Assembly: GCA_964459065.1 (NCBI GenBank)
Contig: CAYWMN010000134.1
Location: 1 to 9,894, forward strand
Length of the DNA stretch: 9,894 nt
Source of the DNA: JAMCXS01 sp964459065
GTDB lineage: Bacteria > Acidobacteriota > Terriglobia > UBA7540
Direction of reading: 5' to 3'
Shown here: one piece after another, positions 1 to 5,961 of the stretch
How the letters are laid out: every line of letters starts with the position of its first letter
Numbering within the stretch: position 1 is the stretch's first letter
Translations under genes and position numbers: made by a program
Notes under the pieces: model-generated
What the model saw: only the letters and a program-made list of their open reading frames with translations
Database searches by the model: none
Told to the model about the DNA's origin: nothing

Positions 1-68
1 TGGAATATCGCGCGTTCAGACGGCCGTTAAATTGTCCCCCCAGCGTCACCATCCAAAACACATTGGGA

Positions 69-84
69 TGTGATTTCCATCACA
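69..84. promoter_or_regulatory. CRP/FNR-family operator-like palindrome
   Basis: The sequence reads TGTGATTTCCATCACA, a perfect inverted repeat with 6-base arms and a 4-base centre. It matches the TGTGA-N6-TCACA consensus of the CRP family at all ten core positions. Its centre (76.5) lies about 58 bases before the start codon at 135. If the regulator activates in class II position (-41.5), transcription would begin near 118, with a poor -10 (TAGATG, 106-111). That promoter placement is inference; the palindrome itself is directly visible. Confidence 0.7.
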
Positions 85-134
85 GCATTCCATGATCGTT
101 GTTGCTAGATGTAAATCAGGAAAGGAGGGTCCCG

Positions 135-719
135 ATGAGCGATGCAACCTATTGGGTCATCATCATCCTCGGAGCGTCGGCGCTTGGCTACCTCTTCTAT
201 CGGACCTTTCGAAGCTTGCGGGCATACCTTGAACTCAGGGGCAAACGGCTGGTCACCTGCCCGGAAAATCAACAGACGGCTGCAGTGGAGCTTGATGCCC
301 AACACGCCGCCCGCGAAGCTCTGCTTCACCACCCGCAGATGCAGCTCAGTACGTGTTCCCGCTGGCCTGAGCACAAGGACTGTGGGCAGGATTGTCTCCG
401 CCAAATTGAGCAATCGCCGGAGGACTGTCTGGTCCGGAACATCGTGATCAAATGGTTTAGCAACAAGAGTTGCATCTATTGCGGAAGGTCCATTGGCGAG
501 GTCAGCGAATGGTGGGTCGACCATAAGCCCGCCTTGCTGACGCCCGAAAAGAAGTCGATCTTCTGGAATGAGTTTCCAGCGGAAAGGCTGCCGGAATTGT
601 TCGAGCAGTGCGAGCCGGTTTGCTGGTCATGCAACGTTACGGAGAAGTTTCGAAAGGAACATCCGGAACTGGTTACCGACCGCGCATCCAGCAACTTGCG
701 AGTAAGGCACATTAAGTAG
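135..719 (+). CDS. Cys-rich single-pass membrane protein, function unknown
   Basis: A 194-aa protein. I place the start at ATG 135 because AAAGGAGG (121-128) sits 6 bases before it; an in-frame TTG at 99 has no ribosome binding site. Residues 6-22 form one hydrophobic N-terminal membrane segment, followed by a basic stretch, so the rest is probably cytoplasmic. The soluble part has ten cysteines (42, 74, 83, 87, 98, 113, 116, 159, 163, 166), including two CxxC pairs (113/116 and 163/166) and a CGQDC pair (83/87). Neither CxxC is followed by His, so these are not c-type haem sites. Metal binding or a redox role is inference from the spacing. The domain resembles hypothetical proteins I associate with Acidobacteria. 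It is transcribed alone, downstream of a CRP-type palindrome, and converges with the gene at 813-1136. Confidence 0.8.
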   Translation: MSDATYWVIIILGASALGYLFYRTFRSLRAYLELRGKRLVTCPENQQTAAVELDAQHAAREALLHHPQMQLSTCSRWPEHKDCGQDCLRQIEQSPEDCLVRNIVIKWFSNKSCIYCGRSIGEVSEWWVDHKPALLTPEKKSIFWNEFPAERLPELFEQCEPVCWSCNVTEKFRKEHPELVTDRASSNLRVRHIK

Positions 720-722
720 CTT

Positions 723-742
723 GAAGGTCCGTTCTGGCCTTC
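723..742. terminator. Hairpin 3 bases after the 194-aa gene
   Basis: GAAGGTC (723-729) can pair with GGCCTTC (736-742): seven pairs, one of them G-U, around a 6-base loop. It lies between two convergent genes and could end transcription from either side. No T-tract follows on either strand, so a classical intrinsic terminator is not shown. I see nothing else in the short gap up to 812. Confidence 0.35.
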
Positions 743-812
743 CGCTTGTCCTGCCACACACCGGTTCGGGTGGATCTGCGCCCGCGGGCTGCGAAGGTTG
801 TCCCTTCATCCT

Positions 813-1136
813 TCAGTCGAGGTGAAAAACCTCTTCCAGTTCTTTCATGCTCTCGTCGGGCTGTGAGGCGTCGAGTGCTTCGAAATACGGCGCCATAAAC
901 TTTTGCCACCGCGCATTGACTTCCTCCTTAGCCATATCCGCCACCGCCTGATCCAAATTCTTTGGCGTCTCGAAATACCCAAAAAGCGTGCCGTCCGGCT
1001 GCATAAACAGCGAGTAATTATGCCAACCGCAACGCCGCAGGGCAGCCAGCATTTCCGGCCACACCTGTTGGTGGTGTTGTTTATATTCTTCGATTTTGTC
1101 GCTTTTCACTTTCAGGACAAACCCTACTCTCTTCAT
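813..1136 (-). CDS. rhaM: L-rhamnose mutarotase
   Basis: A 107-aa protein of the RhaM/RhaU (DUF718) family, which interconverts the alpha and beta anomers of L-rhamnose in the cytoplasm; the E. coli protein is 104 aa. The family pattern runs the full length: N-terminal FVLKVK strand, Y18 and H22 in a region EEYKQHHQQVWPEM (H22 aligns with the proposed catalytic His), HNYS at 39-42, an aromatic-rich RWQKFMAPYF stretch, and the C-terminal LEEVFHLD. The start is ATG with GGGGAGGT about 5 bases upstream. No other rhamnose gene (isomerase, kinase, aldolase, transporter, regulator) is present, so it is an orphan here. The family call is firm; in vivo substrate is assumed from the family. Confidence 0.92.
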   Translation of the reverse strand: MKRVGFVLKVKSDKIEEYKQHHQQVWPEMLAALRRCGWHNYSLFMQPDGTLFGYFETPKNLDQAVADMAKEEVNARWQKFMAPYFEALDASQPDESMKELEEVFHLD

Positions 1137-1355
1137 GCTTACCTCCCCGGGACCTTGCGGCCCCGATTCGAGCCCTGACCCTCACGACGAAAAACACTCG
1201 AAAAGGACAGATGTTGTTTGCGCCGCCACGGACATTAGGATACAGTTCGCGGTATTGTACAAGAAATGGCATTCTCATCTTTCATCAGCAGAAAGCTTGA
1301 AATGCAGCGTTCCGCCCTTTATAGCACAGATCGAAAAGGAGTAAGGAGTTCTTCC

Positions 1356-2309
1356 ATGAACCCGATCCTGGCGAACGGATTCCAACGTTCCAATCTAAAA
1401 TTGAAATTAACCCGCAATTTTGTTCTCTGCTTGCTCGGGAGCTTTCTGACTATCGCTCAACCAGCCCTCCCAGCGACGTCCGCCAATACCCCTCAAGCAC
1501 AATCTCATCCTGACATTCACAAGCTAGTCAAGAATATGGCCTGGAATGAATTGCAAGCAAGCGAGCATCCCTCGCATTATTACCGCTATATCAACCGGGA
1601 GATATCACCTGATGGCTCCCGAACAGCGGAAGAAATCCAAACCTCCCAAGGCATCGCATCGCACCTGCTAACCGTCAATGGAAAATCACCATCCCTAGCA
1701 CAGAGGCAAAAGAATAAACAACTGCTCTCCAAATTGACGACGGATGCGCGGTTCCGGCAATCGCGGCTGAAGGATGAACAGCAAAACATCAAACGCCGCG
1801 ACAGTATCATCAAGAATATGCCGCAGGCGTTCATCTACACCTATCTGGGAAAAAGTGAGCTCGGCTATGTTCACCTCAAATTCCGCCCCAATCCGCGATT
1901 TAATCCCAGTTCCAGGCAAGCGCTTGTCCTGGAAGGCATGGCGGGCGAACTCTGGATTGATCCGTCCAGCCAGCGGATGGTGAAGGTTGACGGCACGCTG
2001 ATCAAGGACGTGACCATCGGGTGGGGTTTTCTGGCGCGCTTATACAAGGGCGGGCGTTTTCTGATGGAACAATCAAAAGGACAGGATGGGGCGTGGCATC
2101 AGAAACTGCTTTCCGTGGATTTCGATGGAACGGAATTAATCTTCAAAAGTATTCATGTCCACGAAAGGCTGATCCGCTGCTGCTTCGAAAGAGTTCCCCA
2201 TGATCTGTCGATAAAGGAAGCTGTGCAAATGATGCGAGAGCATTCTGAACTACCGGCCCACTGGAAATCCAACCTGGACGCTATTGAGAAAGCGAACGAT
2301 ATTCACTGA
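1356..2309 (+). CDS. Exported LolA-like protein of unknown function
   Basis: A 317-aa protein. The start is ATG 1356, with AAGGAG (1343-1348) 7 bases upstream; the open frame extends back to 1266 but without a ribosome binding site. Residues 1-20 are basic, 21-36 hydrophobic, and a plausible signal-peptidase site follows ALPA (residues 37-40), so it is probably periplasmic. The middle (about 55-155) is charged and mostly helical. The C-terminal half has beta-strand-like repeats with GELWID (197-202), VKVDGTLIKDV (209-219) and a Gly-rich turn at 222-224, resembling outer-membrane lipoprotein carrier (LolA/LolB-like) folds. That fold assignment is inference. I cannot name a function. It is followed after 83 bases by the transglutaminase gene on the same strand and may be co-transcribed with it. 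Confidence 0.75.
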   Translation: MNPILANGFQRSNLKLKLTRNFVLCLLGSFLTIAQPALPATSANTPQAQSHPDIHKLVKNMAWNELQASEHPSHYYRYINREISPDGSRTAEEIQTSQGIASHLLTVNGKSPSLAQRQKNKQLLSKLTTDARFRQSRLKDEQQNIKRRDSIIKNMPQAFIYTYLGKSELGYVHLKFRPNPRFNPSSRQALVLEGMAGELWIDPSSQRMVKVDGTLIKDVTIGWGFLARLYKGGRFLMEQSKGQDGAWHQKLLSVDFDGTELIFKSIHVHERLIRCCFERVPHDLSIKEAVQMMREHSELPAHWKSNLDAIEKANDIH

Positions 2310-2392
2310 CGCTTTGGCACTTGGCGGTTCCGGCTGAGTTTCCGGGCCCAGAACGGAAAGGAAATATCCTCGCTTCAATTCGCGGTGGAATC

Positions 2393-4606
2393 ATGGCAAA
2401 GAGCGCAGCCAGCCCCCACGCCACTCATCATCCTGCAGTGTCCGGCGCCCCCACCCCGGCGAGCATCGATCGTTATTTTGAAATTTCACTGCTGCTCATG
2501 CTGGCAACAGGGTTCGCAACGCTGGCCTCAACCGGCAGCCTGGACATTGTTTCCGTCGCGCTGGTAAGTTTGGCTCTGGCTGTGCGGCTGTGGGGTTATA
2601 CGCAAAAACGCGACCTGCGCCTTTCGCCTCGTGCGGTGAATCGTTTCGCTCTACTCTATCTTTTGTTCTTTGTGCTGGATCTCCTGCTCTTCTCCGCCGG
2701 CCGAACCCTCCTCGACAGCATGCTGAAAGCCACGGTTCACTTAGTCCTTTTCACAACCGTCATCAAGGTGTTTTCCGCGCGCACGCACCGCGATGATGCC
2801 TATCTTGCAATGCTCTCGTTCTTAATGATCCTGTCCAGCGCGATTCTGACGGTTAATACCACTTACCTGGCCTTCTTCGTCCTCTATACGGTTTTCGTCA
2901 TTTCCAGCCTCATCTGTTATGAAATCAAGCGCTCCATGGATCGATCTCGCGGAAGTCCCATTGTGGTCTTTTCTCGAAACCCTTCATCGCTTAAGCGCGC
3001 CCTTGGGAAAACGACAGTGGGACTCACGCTGGGAATGGTTGCGCTCGCGGCGCTACTCTTTTTCGCGATTCCACGCTACCGCTCCGGCTATCTGATGGGG
3101 CTGGGGACAAAACCACAGAATATTACGGGATTCTCAGAAAGCGTTGATCTGGGCGATATCGGCCGAATCCTGCGTTCCAAGGCTGTCGTGATGCGGGTTC
3201 TTCCAGACGGAGACCCTCGCCAATTTCAGGGTCTCAAATGGCGGGGCGTGGCATTCGACAGTTTCGACGGCACGCACTGGTACAATGACAACACTCAGCA
3301 GACCCCGCTCCCGCCGGCCGCAGAGGAACGGTTCATCCTTCCGCCACAGCCGGGCAGCGCAAATCGCCCTGAGCGTCTCCTCCATTATCGGATTTTGCTT
3401 TCACCCATTTCGTCCGACGTCTTGTTTGCCGCAGCCGTTCCGCATGAAATCATCGGCAGGATGCGTCTGCTGACCGTGGATGGAACCGGTTCATTGCACG
3501 ATTCACAGCATCTGTTTTCGCCGATCCAGTATAAGGTTTGGTCACAGGTTGGTCTTCCCAGCCCCGCCCTGCTGCGCGCTGACAGAGGCGGCTTTTCGAG
3601 CAGCTTTCGAAACATCTACCTTAGCCTTCCGCCACGGCTCGACCCCAGAGTTAGAAAGCTTGCAGAAAAAGTTACCCTCAACGCCACCAACCCTTACGAT
3701 CGCGCTGCGGCTATCCAAGGTTACCTGCGCAACAGTTTCCAATACACACTCAATCCGCCAAGGAGCCAGCTTTCTGATCCGATCCCGAACTTTCTGTTTG
3801 TTTCCCAAAAGGGTTATTGCGAATACTTCGCTTCGGCCATGGCCGTCATGTTGCGAACCCTGGGGATTCCCGCCCGCCTGGTCAACGGTTTTCAGACCGG
3901 CGCCTATAACCGGTTCGGCAAGGACTTTATCATACGGGATCGCGACGCTCACAGCTGGGTGGAAGTCTATTTCCCTCATTACGGCTGGATTCCATTTGAC
4001 CCAACGCCGCCCGATCCAAATCCCGCTATCGCCTCGCCCTGGACTGATTATATCGACACCATGGAGCTGTTCTGGACCACATGGATCATCAATTACGACT
4101 TCTCCCACCAGCTTCAGATCGCGCAGAGCATGGAGTGGAATTCACGGAGATTTCACCATAGCATTCACCGCCACCTTGACCTTCTCAGGCTCTGGCTGAT
4201 CGGGAAGCCCTCCCGCTTTGGCAGACAATTCATCAACAACAAGGCTCTCCTCGTGCTGGTTGCCTGCAGCCTCCTGGCCTCCCTGCTTCTTGCCGGAAGA
4301 AAGTGGAGCCTGACCGAGATGCGATTCCACTGGGCGTGGGCTCGCCGAAGTCACCAGAGACTCCTCAGTCCGCAAGAAGCAACGATGACCTACGAGCGGT
4401 TCTTGAGCCTTATGGGAAAACGAGGTTATCAGAAGGGTGCAGCCGAAACTCCCCAGGAATTTGCCGGCAAGCTGCTCCATTTACCTTTGGGGAAGCAAAT
4501 AGCGGAGTTGACGCTTCTCTACAATGCAGTCCGGTATGGACGAGAGCCCCATTCAATGCAGCGGCTGCGGAGCGTGTTCCAGAAAATCGCGGATAACGCG
4601 GGCTGA
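2393..4606 (+). CDS. TgpA-type membrane protein with periplasmic transglutaminase domain
   Basis: A 737-aa protein of the DUF3488-transglutaminase-DUF4129 type (compare TgpA of Pseudomonas aeruginosa). About seven membrane segments fill residues 29-226. A large extracytoplasmic part follows, then the transglutaminase core with Cys476 (in GYCEYFASAMAVMLR), His520 (in RDAHSWVEV) and Asp536 (in PFDPTPPDP), so the Cys-His-Asp triad is intact. Another membrane helix spans about 613-632, and a cytoplasmic DUF4129-like tail (about 660-737) carries YNAVRYG. It probably crosslinks or cleaves an envelope substrate; the true substrate is unknown. The start is uncertain: ATG 2393 has a modest GGTGGA close upstream, while an in-frame TTG at 2321 would add 24 residues with no clear ribosome binding site. 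The usual MoxR ATPase and DUF58 partners are absent; instead it follows a LolA-like exported protein. Confidence 0.9.
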   Translation: MAKSAASPHATHHPAVSGAPTPASIDRYFEISLLLMLATGFATLASTGSLDIVSVALVSLALAVRLWGYTQKRDLRLSPRAVNRFALLYLLFFVLDLLLFSAGRTLLDSMLKATVHLVLFTTVIKVFSARTHRDDAYLAMLSFLMILSSAILTVNTTYLAFFVLYTVFVISSLICYEIKRSMDRSRGSPIVVFSRNPSSLKRALGKTTVGLTLGMVALAALLFFAIPRYRSGYLMGLGTKPQNITGFSESVDLGDIGRILRSKAVVMRVLPDGDPRQFQGLKWRGVAFDSFDGTHWYNDNTQQTPLPPAAEERFILPPQPGSANRPERLLHYRILLSPISSDVLFAAAVPHEIIGRMRLLTVDGTGSLHDSQHLFSPIQYKVWSQVGLPSPALLRADRGGFSSSFRNIYLSLPPRLDPRVRKLAEKVTLNATNPYDRAAAIQGYLRNSFQYTLNPPRSQLSDPIPNFLFVSQKGYCEYFASAMAVMLRTLGIPARLVNGFQTGAYNRFGKDFIIRDRDAHSWVEVYFPHYGWIPFDPTPPDPNPAIASPWTDYIDTMELFWTTWIINYDFSHQLQIAQSMEWNSRRFHHSIHRHLDLLRLWLIGKPSRFGRQFINNKALLVLVACSLLASLLLAGRKWSLTEMRFHWAWARRSHQRLLSPQEATMTYERFLSLMGKRGYQKGAAETPQEFAGKLLHLPLGKQIAELTLLYNAVRYGREPHSMQRLRSVFQKIADNAG

Positions 4607-4632
4607 AGAGAGGCGGGCCGCGAGGTCTTCAG
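4603..4632. terminator. Bidirectional hairpin holding both stop codons
   Basis: CTGAAGA (4603-4609) and TCTTCAG (4626-4632) form a perfect 7-base inverted repeat around a GC-rich 16-base loop. The TGA of the transglutaminase gene (4604-4606) is in one arm and the TGA of the convergent SDR gene (4629-4631, complement) is in the other. No T-tract follows on either strand, so termination activity is inference. Confidence 0.4.
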
Positions 4633-5387
4633 GGAATCGATTTGCCACCATCCACAACAAAAACCTGCCCGGTAATAAAATCGCTCCCGCTTGCAAGATA
4701 AAGAACCATCGACGCAATGTCCTGGCCCTTCCCGGCTTTCTTTAGCGGGGTTGCTTGAATTACTCGTTCCTTCGTCCGTCCGACTTTTTCCCCTGGAAAC
4801 AAAATCGTGCCGGGTGCAACGCTATTGACCAAAATCTTGGGAGCCAGAGCCTTGGCCAAACAGCGTGTCAGCATGATGAGCCCTGCTTTTGAGGAACAAT
4901 AATGCGCGTAGTCAGGCCACGCCTGCAACCCGCCAAGAGACGAAATGTTGATAATTCGGCCCCGCCGCTGCCGTTGCATGATTTGCGCCGCAGCCTGAGC
5001 GCAAAAAAACGGCCCTTTCAGGTTGACTCCCAGAATGCGGTCCCACTGCGTTTCGGTAAGCTTATCCCAGGAGGCGGGGAAAAATATGCCGGCATTGTTG
5101 ACCAGGGTATCCAGCCGCCCAAACCGCTTTTCAACCGCGGCGAACATTCGGCGGACCTGTGACGGACGGGAAACATCAGCGCGAAGGGCCGCCGAGCGGA
5201 CTCCCAAAGCCGTAATTTCTTCAACCGTCTTTTGCGCCGCTTCCCGAGAATTATTGTAGTTCACGATAACGTCAGCTCCCGCCCGCCCTAAGGCGAGGGC
5301 AATCTCCCGGCCGATCCGCAGCCCCGCCCCTGTAACCAGCGCGACTTGACCACCGAGAGAACCATCTTGAGCTTTTTTCGTCATCAT
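4629..5387 (-). CDS. SDR-family NAD(P)H oxidoreductase
   Basis: A 252-aa classical short-chain dehydrogenase/reductase, cytoplasmic. Motifs in order: cofactor-binding TGAGLRIGREI near the N-terminus, NNAG in the middle, catalytic Ser in INISS, YCSSK (the YxxxK pair), and a C-terminal DFITGQVFVVDGG typical of FabG-like enzymes. The Arg in TGxxxRIG replaces the usual Gly of TGxxxGIG. That variant is known from the pteridine-reductase (PTR1/FolM) branch and usually goes with NADPH, so a pteridine or quinonoid substrate is possible but unproven. Two adjacent ATGs could start it. AAGGA lies 3 bases from the first (5387) and 6 from the second (5384), so 5384 may be the real start. The open frame continues upstream to 5510 without support. 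It converges with the transglutaminase gene and diverges from the bacillithiol operon. Confidence 0.88.
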   Translation of the reverse strand: MMTKKAQDGSLGGQVALVTGAGLRIGREIALALGRAGADVIVNYNNSREAAQKTVEEITALGVRSAALRADVSRPSQVRRMFAAVEKRFGRLDTLVNNAGIFFPASWDKLTETQWDRILGVNLKGPFFCAQAAAQIMQRQRRGRIINISSLGGLQAWPDYAHYCSSKAGLIMLTRCLAKALAPKILVNSVAPGTILFPGEKVGRTKERVIQATPLKKAGKGQDIASMVLYLASGSDFITGQVFVVDGGKSIP

Positions 5388-5412
5388 CGATCCTTGCGAA
5401 CACGAATGGCTA

Positions 5413-5441
5413 TTTATGCCACCAGACAAACCAAGAATCAA
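5413..5441 (-). promoter_or_regulatory. Candidate sigma70 promoter for the SDR gene
   Basis: Read on the minus strand, TTGATT (5441-5436) and CATAAA (5418-5413) are separated by 17 bases, each matching the consensus at 4 of 6 positions. This places transcription start about 20 bases before the SDR start codon. It is a moderate match only. Confidence 0.35.
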
Positions 5442-5502
5442 GCGAAACCGGCGCCGGGCTTGAACGCCATCGTCTCGGCTGCTCTCAGCCTGGCTGGGAA
5501 AC

Positions 5503-5532
5503 TTGACCAATGCTCGCCATTCCCCCTAGAAT
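5503..5532 (+). promoter_or_regulatory. Candidate sigma70 promoter for the glutaredoxin-bshB1 operon
   Basis: TTGACC (5503-5508) and TAGAAT (5527-5532) each match the consensus at 5 of 6 positions, with an 18-base spacer. Transcription would begin near 5539, inside the AGGAGG run at 5538-5543, so the mRNA would start almost directly with a Shine-Dalgarno sequence. The layout (TTGACC, 18-base spacer, 5/6 -10) matches the tRNA-Val promoter candidate at 9743-9772. Confidence 0.55.
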
Positions 5533-5554
5533 CCAGGAGGAGGAAAAAATAAGC

Positions 5555-5653
5555 GTGCCGGGCTGCTTCACGTTTGGAGGCGAAACCCCAAGACGCTTTC
5601 CCAAAGCAGAGCCGGGCAAACCGAAGGAATCACACAAAAGGATCCTCACTTAA
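5555..5653 (+). CDS. Possible 32-aa leader ORF before the glutaredoxin gene
   Basis: A GTG-started frame of 32 codons ends in TAA (5651-5653), directly abutting the ATG of the next gene at 5654. The longest Shine-Dalgarno match in the window, AGGAGGAGG (5535-5543), lies 11 bases before the GTG and more than 100 bases from the glutaredoxin ATG, which needs some other explanation if this ORF is not translated. The predicted peptide is rich in Pro, Gly and Lys, with no hydrophobic segment and one Cys (residue 4). The frame is open back to an ATG at 5510, but that would overlap the promoter candidate. I do not recognise the peptide. It could be a translational-coupling leader, a small protein, or chance. 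Confidence 0.3.
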   Translation: MPGCFTFGGETPRRFPKAEPGKPKESHKRILT

Positions 5654-5938
5654 ATGTCAATTCCGCAAATCGTTCTCTATTCCAAACCTTCATGCTGTTT
5701 ATGCGAGAAGGTTAAGACCCAACTGGCAAAACTCTCTGAAAAAGTCCATTTTGCGTGGCGCGAAGTCAATATTCTGGAGGACGAGACCGCTTATCGAAAT
5801 TTCAAGCACGATATCCCAGTGATTTTTGTTAACGGACAGGAGGCTTTTAAACATCACCTGGATGAGAAGCGCTTGATCCAACTCCTGAAACAAGTGGAGA
5901 ACGAGGATCCCGTCATTTCCGCTGCCCCTCGCCCATAA
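5654..5938 (+). CDS. Glutaredoxin-like thiol-disulfide protein
   Basis: A 94-aa thioredoxin-fold protein of the glutaredoxin-like (DUF836) group. The N-terminal strand IVLYSKPSC leads into a C14-C15-L16-C17 active site, so the CxxC pair C14/C17 is present with an extra Cys between. The cis-proline motif is DIPVIFVNG, and a C-terminal helix is followed by a short Pro/Ala tail. It is the usual size for the family. AAAAGGA (5636-5642) lies 11 bases before the ATG. The bshB1 gene follows after 23 bases, so the two are very likely one operon. In an organism making bacillithiol rather than glutathione, it may reduce mixed disulfides with bacillithiol; that is inference from position and fold, not from a bacilliredoxin-specific motif (those carry CGC). 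Confidence 0.87.
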   Translation: MSIPQIVLYSKPSCCLCEKVKTQLAKLSEKVHFAWREVNILEDETAYRNFKHDIPVIFVNGQEAFKHHLDEKRLIQLLKQVENEDPVISAAPRP

Positions 5939-5961
5939 TCCTCAGAAAGGGTTCACGCACC

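Noticed and set aside
1214..1241. TTGTTT-16-TAGGAT as a promoter for the LolA-like gene
   Set aside because: Only 3 of 6 and 4 of 6 matches to consensus; not better than background for this gap.
1255..1262. Palindrome TTGTACAA between rhaM and the LolA-like gene
   Set aside because: Eight bases with no spacer or flanking symmetry are expected by chance in 10 kb.
1266..1355. N-terminal extension of the LolA-like protein to an ATG at 1266
   Set aside because: It would put 30 residues before the signal peptide and has no ribosome binding site, whereas 1356 has AAGGAG at good spacing.
3480..4199. A 239-aa plus-strand frame and a 188-aa minus-strand frame (3542-4108) inside the transglutaminase gene
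   Set aside because: Both overlap the intact catalytic core of the transglutaminase and read as low-complexity, Ser/Arg/Pro-biased sequence without recognisable domains.
5388..5510. N-terminal extension of the SDR protein to 5510
   Set aside because: It would run through the promoter candidate and add 41 residues not expected in a classical SDR; AAGGA supports the 5387/5384 starts.
5510..5554. Start of the small ORF at ATG 5510 instead of GTG 5555
   Set aside because: This start lies inside the promoter candidate, upstream of the expected transcription start, and has only a weak ribosome binding site.
5620..5650. Glycine-riboswitch-like fragments (CCGAAGG followed by AAAAGGA) before the glutaredoxin gene
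   Set aside because: The spacing is wrong and the conserved paired elements are missing, so I see only chance similarity.
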